From positions 1 to 10,843 of the forward strand of contig PFPF01000032.1 of NCBI GenBank assembly GCA_002792915.1: 10,843 nucleotides of DNA, given 5' to 3'. Positions 6,385 through 10,843 of this stretch are shown here, one piece after another; the stretch's first letter is position 1, and each line of letters starts with the position of its first letter. The translations under genes were made by a program, and so were the position numbers. This DNA is from Candidatus Micrarchaeota archaeon CG_4_10_14_0_2_um_filter_60_11. GTDB lineage: Archaea > Micrarchaeota > Micrarchaeia > Norongarragalinales > Norongarragalinaceae. Below the pieces are notes generated by a model, which made no database searches, was not told the DNA's origin, and saw only the letters and a list, made by a program, of their open reading frames with translations.

Positions 6385-6726
6385 ATGCAACGCAACGAAC
6401 GCATCGAACTCGAAAGGCGCGCGAACGCGCTGTCCGGCGCGCTGAAGGGGGCAGGCATAGGGCACGAAATGCGCAAAAGGGGCGCGGCGTTCAGGATATC
6501 GATAGACGGGCAGGCGGCGGCGGACAACGAGGCGCGCATATCAAAGCTGGTGAGCGAGGCCTGGCGGAACGGCGGCTTCGGCTCAAGCCAGCTGGTCATC
6601 AACCGGACGCTGCCCGATTTGGACAACGCGACGGAAAGGCAGACAAGACTCGAGTTCGAGCGCCTCAAGCCTTCCATAATCGAATTGTATTTCGCCGAAG
6701 CTAAAAAGCCTAAGTGGCGCAAGTAA
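6385..6726 (+). CDS. small basic cytosolic protein, unrecognised
   Basis: This encodes 113 residues and begins nine bases after the lipoprotein stop. The bases AAGTGACC spanning that stop could act as its ribosome binding site (GTGA pairs with the 16S tail), so translation may be coupled. No signal peptide or membrane segment is visible. The N-terminus (NERIELERRANALSGALKGAGI) is a charged amphipathic helix, followed by a strand-like RGAAFRISIDG, a second helix at about 48-62, a strand QLVINRTLPDL, a helix TRLEFERLKP, and a lysine-rich tail KKPKWRK. This alternating pattern suggests a small alpha/beta fold, perhaps nucleic-acid binding given the basic ends. I do not recognise a family. The tRNA region lies directly downstream, on the other strand. 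Confidence 0.7.
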   Translation: MQRNERIELERRANALSGALKGAGIGHEMRKRGAAFRISIDGQAAADNEARISKLVSEAWRNGGFGSSQLVINRTLPDLDNATERQTRLEFERLKPSIIELYFAEAKKPKWRK

Positions 6727-6746
6727 GCGCCGCCAAAGAAACCGGC

Positions 6747-6759
6747 AAAAAGACGCGTC
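6747..6759 (-). terminator. palindrome plus T-run after tRNA 3'-end copy 1
   Basis: On the minus strand the palindrome GACGCGTC is followed by TTTTT, two bases after the copied tRNA 3' end (6762-6777). This is what the trailer and terminator of a tRNA gene would look like, although no tRNA body remains here. Confidence 0.4.
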
Positions 6760-6761
6760 AA

Positions 6762-6777
6762 GCCTCCGATGAGATTT
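6762..6777 (-). repeat. copy 1 of the tRNA-Thr 3' end (att-like)
   Basis: The 16 bases GCCTCCGATGAGATTT are identical to 6959-6974, the 3' end of tRNA-Thr (acceptor strand plus part of the T arm). The match stops just after the T-loop boundary. Archaeal integrases use tRNA 3' ends as attachment sites and leave such fragments at the far end of an insertion. No integrase gene is seen in the window. Confidence 0.7.
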
Positions 6778-6787
6778 AGAACGCCTT

Positions 6788-6812
6788 GCCTTTCTTTTGG
6801 GAAAAGAAAGGC
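6788..6812. repeat. perfect 11-bp hairpin with 3-base loop
   Basis: GCCTTTCTTTT (6788-6798), GGG, AAAAGAAAGGC (6802-6812) form a perfect 11-base-pair stem. It lies 10 bases from tRNA 3'-end copy 1, on the side facing the tRNA. A 3-base loop is tight for RNA but allowed. It could be a REP-like element, a recombination site or a transcript-end structure. Confidence 0.65.
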
Positions 6813-6861
6813 GATGGCGCCGCGAAAGAAAACCGTCTAGATTTGCGAATTAAAAATCAAC

Positions 6862-6873
6862 AAAAAAAGCGCT
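6862..6873 (-). terminator. palindrome plus T-run after tRNA 3'-end copy 2
   Basis: On the minus strand AGCGCT is followed by a T-run (TTTTTTT in all), directly after copy 2 of the tRNA 3' end. The arrangement repeats that beside copy 1, which supports duplication of a tRNA tail together with its terminator. Confidence 0.45.
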
Positions 6874-6875
6874 AA

Positions 6876-6886
6876 GCCTCCGATGA
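6876..6886 (-). repeat. copy 2 of the tRNA-Thr 3' end, shorter
   Basis: GCCTCCGATGA repeats the 3' acceptor end of the tRNA-Thr gene. With the preceding AA it shares 13 bases with copy 1 (6760-6772). It lies 114 bases from copy 1 and 83 bases from the intact tRNA end. Confidence 0.6.
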
Positions 6887-6890
6887 TCGA

Positions 6891-6907
6891 GCAAGCGAAG
6901 CGCTTGC
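6891..6907. repeat. 7-bp hairpin between tRNA 3'-end copies
   Basis: GCAAGCG (6891-6897) and CGCTTGC (6901-6907) pair around the loop AAG. It is the first of three hairpins in a row that fill the segment between copy 2 and the intact tRNA. Confidence 0.6.
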
Positions 6908-6913
6908 GAGAGT

Positions 6914-6933
6914 TCTTGCGCATCAGCGCAAGA
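6914..6933. repeat. 8-bp hairpin between tRNA 3'-end copies
   Basis: TCTTGCGC (6914-6921) and GCGCAAGA (6926-6933) pair perfectly around the loop ATCA. The stem shares CTTGCG with the neighbouring hairpin at 6891-6907. Confidence 0.65.
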
Positions 6934-6935
6934 CA

Positions 6936-6964
6936 GGAGGCTCTGAACGAAGCGAAGAGCCTCC
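6936..6964. repeat. 9-bp inverted repeat reaching into the tRNA acceptor strand
   Basis: GGAGGCTCT (6936-6944) pairs with AGAGCCTCC (6956-6964) around 11 bases. The second arm is the tRNA 3' acceptor strand plus discriminator. On the tRNA precursor this stem could compete with the acceptor stem or shape the 3' trailer for processing. Confidence 0.55.
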
Positions 6965-7029
6965 GATGAGATTTGAACTCACGACCTACTGCTTACGAGG
7001 CAGTCGCTCTACCGCTGAGCTACGGAGGC
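6958..7029 (-). tRNA. tRNA-Thr (anticodon CGU)
   Basis: This is a 72-base intronless tRNA. The acceptor is GCCTCCG/CGGAGGC (7 pairs), then T8-A9, D stem GCTC/GAGC with GG in the loop, anticodon stem ACTGC/GCAGT with loop CTCGTAA, variable AGGTC, and T arm GTGAG/CTCAT with loop TTCAAAT. The anticodon CGT (34-36) reads ACG, threonine. The discriminator base is T (U73), the identity base of archaeal tRNA-Thr, and CCA is not encoded. It reads only ACG codons, so other threonine tRNAs must lie elsewhere. It is divergent from the DUF92 gene; its 3' end is copied twice downstream. Confidence 0.96.
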
Positions 7030-7056
7030 CCGGGAAAATTTAATGCCCGGCAAGGG

Positions 7057-7062
7057 TTTAAA
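7057..7062. promoter_or_regulatory. palindromic TATA box shared by tRNA-Thr and the DUF92 gene
   Basis: TTTAAA is self-complementary and lies almost midway between the two gene starts: its centre is about 30 bases from the tRNA 5' end at 7029 and about 29 from ATG 7089. One box could therefore drive both directions. A second AT-rich stretch (AAAATTTAA, 7035-7043) could serve the DUF92 gene instead, with a leader of about 20 bases. Confidence 0.5.
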
Positions 7063-7088
7063 GCGTTTGTTTCACTCACCATTTCAGC

Positions 7089-7955
7089 ATGTTCTCGTAC
7101 CTGTCGTACCTTGCCGCGCTCATCGCGTCGCTCGTGCTGGCGATTTACGCTTTCACCAAGCGCGAGCTCACGGAAACCGGCACCGTCGCCGCGATAATGG
7201 CGGGGGCAACCGTGTTCGCGTTCGGCGGCTGGGTGTGGTTCGCGCTGATGTTCTTCTTCTTCGTCTCCTCCAGCGCGTTCACGCACTACAAGGAGAAAGC
7301 CAAGAAAAAAGTCGCCCGCGAGTTCGACAAGGGCGGGGTCCGCGACTTCTGGCAGGTCGCCGCGAACGGATTGGCGCCCGCGGGCTGCGCCCTGCTCTAC
7401 GCATTGAACCCCTCGCCCGCTTTTTTCGCCGCGTTCGCCGCGGCGGTAGCCGCCGTTAACGCGGACACTTGGGCGACCGAGTTGGGCGTGCTCGCCGAAA
7501 GCAAGCCGCGGCTCCTGACCACCCTGCGGCGCGTTCCCAAGGGAACGTCGGGCGCGGTCAGCTCGCTGGGGCTGGGCGTGGCGCTGGGCGGCTCGCTGTT
7601 CGTGGCGCTCTCGGCGGCATCGCTGGCTTGGCTCAACAATTATTTCGCGCCGCTCCTCGCCGCCTCGCCGCTGGCGCAACTGTTTCCAGTCCAGCCCGCG
7701 GCCGGGCTGGCGTTCGTTTTGGTCGTAACCGTCGCGGGCGTAACCGGCTCGCTGGTGGACAGCATCTTGGGCGCATTGGTGCAGCGCATGCACTGGTGCC
7801 CGAAATGCAGGAAGCTGACGGAACGCGAAGTGCACACTTGCGGCACGCGCACCGAATTCAGGCAGGGCCTGAGGTGGGTGGACAACGACGTCGTAAACTT
7901 CCTGAGCGCGGTTGCCGCCGCCGCGACGGCCGTTGGTTTAACCGCCGCACTATAA
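7089..7955 (+). CDS. DUF92 (TMEM19/VTE6-like) integral membrane protein
   Basis: This encodes 288 residues, typical for the family, with about six membrane helices. Signature motifs are all present: NADTWATELGVL (124-135), PKGTSGAVS (150-158), GSLVDSILGA (220-229) and DNDVVNFLS (265-273). A cytosolic-looking loop holds CPKC (237-240) and C251, a possible metal site seen in many archaeal members. Plant VTE6, in this family, is a phytyl-phosphate kinase that salvages chlorophyll-derived prenol; in an archaeon the matching job would be phosphorylation of a prenyl phosphate for lipid synthesis, which is inference. ATG 7089 has no ribosome binding site and sits at leaderless distance from a TATA box. 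The large surface-protein gene follows after 35 bases but has its own TATA box. Confidence 0.9.
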   Translation: MFSYLSYLAALIASLVLAIYAFTKRELTETGTVAAIMAGATVFAFGGWVWFALMFFFFVSSSAFTHYKEKAKKKVAREFDKGGVRDFWQVAANGLAPAGCALLYALNPSPAFFAAFAAAVAAVNADTWATELGVLAESKPRLLTTLRRVPKGTSGAVSSLGLGVALGGSLFVALSAASLAWLNNYFAPLLAASPLAQLFPVQPAAGLAFVLVVTVAGVTGSLVDSILGALVQRMHWCPKCRKLTEREVHTCGTRTEFRQGLRWVDNDVVNFLSAVAAAATAVGLTAAL

Positions 7956-7960
7956 TACCT

Positions 7961-7967
7961 TTTTAAA
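7961..7967 (+). promoter_or_regulatory. TATA box of the large surface-protein gene
   Basis: TTTTAAA is centred about 27 bases before ATG 7991 and begins five bases after the DUF92 stop. No ribosome binding site precedes ATG 7991. The gene can therefore be transcribed as a leaderless mRNA independently of its neighbour. Confidence 0.6.
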
Positions 7968-7990
7968 GAAGTAGTGCCGTTAATTTTTCC

Positions 7991-10843
7991 ATGGGCGTGA
8001 AAGAATTTTACCTCGGCATTGAGGAAAAATACTACGCTGCAATGGATTGGTTGCAGTCTAAGGGATTGGGGGTTTACGGCTTTTTCGTCGAGCCCCTGGA
8101 ATCGCGCGGGGTGCCTTCGTTCCCCGTCGCGCTACTCTTGTTCGTCCTGCTCTTCGGGGGAATCTTTTACGCGGTAGCCGGAGGCTTCGGCGGCGGAACG
8201 CAGCAGTTCACCGTGAGCGTGTACGGCAACGACGAGAAAATCGCGGGTGCGACCGTGAGCATACTCGACGACAGCGGCGTAAAGGTGGCGAGCGCCCAAA
8301 GCGAGAACGGCGTCGCCTCGTTCCAGCTGCCGAACGGGAAATTCACGGTGCAAGTCATCAAGGAAGGCTTCAAGGATTACGAAAAGCAAATCATCGTCGA
8401 GGGCGAGGGAATCATAAAGGTCACCTTGGAGTCGGCAGGACAGGTGGAAATCCCGATTGCCACGCCGACCGACGAACCGCAGGAAGCGGACTGGACGCTC
8501 GACTCGCCGCGCGACGAGAGCCCGACCGCTTCGCTCAACATAATCGTGCGCGACGAATCCGGCGAGATAGTCAGCGGCCTGGCGAGCGTGTACAACGCGG
8601 ACAACAACGTGCTTGTCAACAAGGTCGTAGTCGGGGGCGGAACGGGCTCGCTCGACGGGATTGAAATCGACTCGCGCGTCTTCGCGAACTTCGAGGCGCC
8701 CGGCTACCTGCCGTACAACGGCGAGTCGCGGTCGCAAACCATATTTTCCGGGACCAACACGCTCGAAATAACCGTCAAGAAGGCGACTGCCGAAACAACG
8801 GACGAGGCGACGGTCAGCGTCGTCGACGCCTCGACGCAGAACGCGCTCGCGGGAGCGGTGGTGAACTTCTATTACTTGGGCGGCCAAACACCCGTAGTCG
8901 CAAACGTGATGGCCGACGCGAACGGCGAAGCCAAGGCAAAGCTCGAGAACGGCAGGGAGTACTACGCCTCGGCCGACGCGCAGGGCTACTTCCGCTCCTT
9001 CAGCGCTTCCTTCGCGGCGGACGACAGCGCGACCGTGGGCTTGACCAAGGCTACGGCCGATTCCTCCGCGTCGCTTTCGATAAACGTGGTCGACGAGGAA
9101 ACGGGCAACCCCGTGCCCGAGGCAAGCGTTAGCCTTTTCGTAATCTCGATGGGCGACGTGCGCCCGCTCACGAACGCGCAGTACACGGACTACTACGGAA
9201 ATACCGTTTTCAACGCGCTGATGCGCGGCTTGAGCCTGCAGGTGCAGGTCGCCAAGGGCAGCCGCAGCGGCAACGTCACTCTCCTGCTTCCCGAGTCGCG
9301 CGCTTCCGTCGAAGCCAACGTCACGCTTTTGATGAACCCCGCCACGCTCACGGTGAAGGCGCAAAACCTGCTCACGAAGGCGGACATTCCCGCGGAGTTC
9401 CGCGCGGTTTACGGCGACGACGTGCTCGACTCGTGCATCGTCTCGCAGCCGGGCCAGTCGTGCACCCTCACGATAGTCGCACGCCGCGACGTGCAGCTGC
9501 AGGCCCAGTCTCCGGGCTTCGAGCGCCGCACCAAGATCGAGAACCTGGCGGCGGAGGAGACGCGCGAGGAAACGCTCGCGTTGTACCCGTCCGGCGCGTT
9601 GAACGACTCGTACGCCGAGTTCGAAGGGTTCTACAACTGGCTGGGCCAGCGCGTGGGCTCGTTAATGCTCGGCCACAAGTACGAGGCGCGCTTCTGGATG
9701 GTAAGCAAGAACGCGAACCTCACGGGGCTCTTCTTCAAGGTCGCGGACGACAATTCCAACGACGTGGGCATAATCGAAGTTTCGCCCCCGCCCGCCATAA
9801 TCAAGGCGAACAACGCGCCGGGCCCCGACTTGCAGGATGCGAAATGCGACGAAGCGGGTCCCTGCAACTGGATGGAAGCCCAGTACGCGGGCACGCAGAA
9901 CCGGCTGGTTTCCTACATGGTGCAAGTCGACCCCAACGTGCAAGTCGACCCGACGACGCACCGCGCGCTTTCCTCGTTCTCCTACCGCTCGTGGATAGCC
10001 CGCGGGCCCACAATCATACTCCGCAACCCCGTGGACGAGTTGCTTGAGACAACAGTGGACACTCCGCTGGCATCGGGTTACTACGCAAACGCTTACTCGA
10101 CGAGCGCGGCCATCCTTACGCCCGGCACCACTTGCATCAACGACATCTGCTCGAGCCTCGAGTTCTCGCAAGGCAGCCAAGTCGGCCCGAACGAGGGCTT
10201 CGCCGCGCACTCGCTGCTGCACCTGGCGGAAGGCGACGCGGAATGGGAGCCGCTAGTCGTGCACTACCGCTTCGAACTGTTCCACGACTTGGGCGCGGAC
10301 AGCCGCATGTACTTCGAGTACGACCCCAACAACTTCCGCGTGGACGGCATAAACGCCAACGTGAAGGACTATTACGGCTCCACCGCGAACAACACGGGCC
10401 TGGTGTGCGGCTCCACCGAGTCGACCAGCCTGGATTACAGCGTGAACCAGCAAGCCGCGGGCAAGGCGATTGCAATGGCGGACTTGAGCAACGTGAAGTA
10501 CTGCACCAACTACATCCCCTACTCCGCAGGCCTGAACCTGAACCAGACTTTCACCGTCGAAGGCAGCATTTACCTCAAGCCGCTGAACCCGACCAACCGG
10601 ACTTTCGTCACGGTCAACTTCACCACCTCGCGCTTCGACGGCGCCACGCCGCAGGAATCGGCGAAGGGCTACCACCAGACTTGGCTCAGCATAACGAACC
10701 CGAACGGCGCGTACACCCAGTACGGCTCGGTCGAAGTAACGTTCGAGCAAACCAACAACACCGCAGCCGCGAACAACGACCCGTGGGAAGCGGTTTCCAT
10801 AGCCGACTGCACGGGCCAGCAAGTCCAGAACGGCTCGTGCCAC
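7991..10843 (+). CDS. large membrane-anchored surface protein with Ig-like repeats, 3' end outside window
   Basis: From ATG 7991 the frame stays open for 951 codons to the window edge with no stop, so the C-terminus is missing. Residues 1-40 are cytosolic. Residues about 43-64 (PSFPVALLLFVLLFGGIFYAV) are a single membrane helix; the rest would lie outside. Residues 70-148 are a PEGA/carboxypeptidase-regulatory-like Ig module (GATVSILDDSG, then NGKFTVQVIKEGFKDYEK). Related modules start near residues 180, 272, 361 and 453, each with an AxVxV-type first strand and several with a GY/GF turn. A Pro/Glu linker lies at 155-170. Residues about 540-951 form a different Asn/Thr/Tyr-rich beta domain with many N-x-S/T glycosylation sequons and paired cysteines. 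Signal or ligand roles are not shown; a stalk carrying an adhesion or cell-contact domain is a fair inference. Confidence 0.85.
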   Translation, partial: MGVKEFYLGIEEKYYAAMDWLQSKGLGVYGFFVEPLESRGVPSFPVALLLFVLLFGGIFYAVAGGFGGGTQQFTVSVYGNDEKIAGATVSILDDSGVKVASAQSENGVASFQLPNGKFTVQVIKEGFKDYEKQIIVEGEGIIKVTLESAGQVEIPIATPTDEPQEADWTLDSPRDESPTASLNIIVRDESGEIVSGLASVYNADNNVLVNKVVVGGGTGSLDGIEIDSRVFANFEAPGYLPYNGESRSQTIFSGTNTLEITVKKATAETTDEATVSVVDASTQNALAGAVVNFYYLGGQTPVVANVMADANGEAKAKLENGREYYASADAQGYFRSFSASFAADDSATVGLTKATADSSASLSINVVDEETGNPVPEASVSLFVISMGDVRPLTNAQYTDYYGNTVFNALMRGLSLQVQVAKGSRSGNVTLLLPESRASVEANVTLLMNPATLTVKAQNLLTKADIPAEFRAVYGDDVLDSCIVSQPGQSCTLTIVARRDVQLQAQSPGFERRTKIENLAAEETREETLALYPSGALNDSYAEFEGFYNWLGQRVGSLMLGHKYEARFWMVSKNANLTGLFFKVADDNSNDVGIIEVSPPPAIIKANNAPGPDLQDAKCDEAGPCNWMEAQYAGTQNRLVSYMVQVDPNVQVDPTTHRALSSFSYRSWIARGPTIILRNPVDELLETTVDTPLASGYYANAYSTSAAILTPGTTCINDICSSLEFSQGSQVGPNEGFAAHSLLHLAEGDAEWEPLVVHYRFELFHDLGADSRMYFEYDPNNFRVDGINANVKDYYGSTANNTGLVCGSTESTSLDYSVNQQAAGKAIAMADLSNVKYCTNYIPYSAGLNLNQTFTVEGSIYLKPLNPTNRTFVTVNFTTSRFDGATPQESAKGYHQTWLSITNPNGAYTQYGSVEVTFEQTNNTAAANNDPWEAVSIADCTGQQVQNGSCH

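Noticed and set aside
6762..6964. CRISPR array
   Set aside because: The repeats are two short copies of a tRNA 3' end with unequal spacing and mixed hairpins; there are no regular repeats, spacers or cas genes.
8132..9364. Open frame of 410 codons on the minus strand
   Set aside because: It lies opposite the surface-protein gene, whose 951-codon open frame has a promoter, a membrane helix and repeated modules. The antisense product is Arg/Val/His-rich without recognisable motifs.

Overview
This window is GC-rich with short AT-rich gene gaps, and it reads as archaeal. Several genes have an A/T-rich TATA-like box centred about 25-30 bases before the start codon and no ribosome binding site, as expected for leaderless archaeal transcripts. 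The tRNA-Thr has a U discriminator and no encoded CCA. A TMEM19/VTE6-type DUF92 membrane protein is present, and the surface proteins are lipoproteins or single-pass proteins with Pro/Ser linkers. The small genes and cysteine-rich lipoproteins suggest a DPANN-type lineage (Micrarchaeota or Diapherotrites would fit). That placement is an inference and cannot be fixed from this window.

Layout. 64-1884 (minus): a small lipoprotein and an APC-family amino-acid permease, each with its own TATA box. 1885-2578: an AT-rich island with a 74-aa two-helix membrane protein and a second small membrane gene broken by a one-base frameshift in an A-run. Five copies of TTAGCAA/TTGCTAA, in direct and inverted orientation, flank these two genes. 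2579-4975 (plus): a 798-aa fusion of two different ATP-grasp ligase halves, the second D-Ala-D-Ala ligase-like, although no cell-wall genes are nearby. 4999-5313 (minus): an unrecognised 104-aa protein convergent with the ligase. 5386-6726 (plus): a modular, disulfide-rich lipoprotein (DUF333, a pacifastin-like six-cysteine module and a ten-cysteine cluster), then an unrecognised 113-aa protein. 6727-6957: a gene-free stretch with two partial copies of the tRNA-Thr 3' end and four hairpins. 6958-7029 (minus): tRNA-Thr(CGU). 7089-7955 (plus): the DUF92 protein. 7991 to the window edge (plus): at least 951 residues of a large membrane-anchored surface protein with repeated Ig-like modules, running out of the window with no stop.

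How it may fit together. Most products face or cross the membrane: a permease, two lipoproteins, small membrane proteins, DUF92 and the large surface protein. The ligase is the likely cytosolic enzyme. The TTAGCAA sites sit both in the permease/small-gene divergent gap and directly before the ligase TATA box, so one regulator could link amino-acid uptake with amino-acid ligation; this is inference. The tRNA-Thr region looks like a reused attachment site with leftover 3'-end copies.
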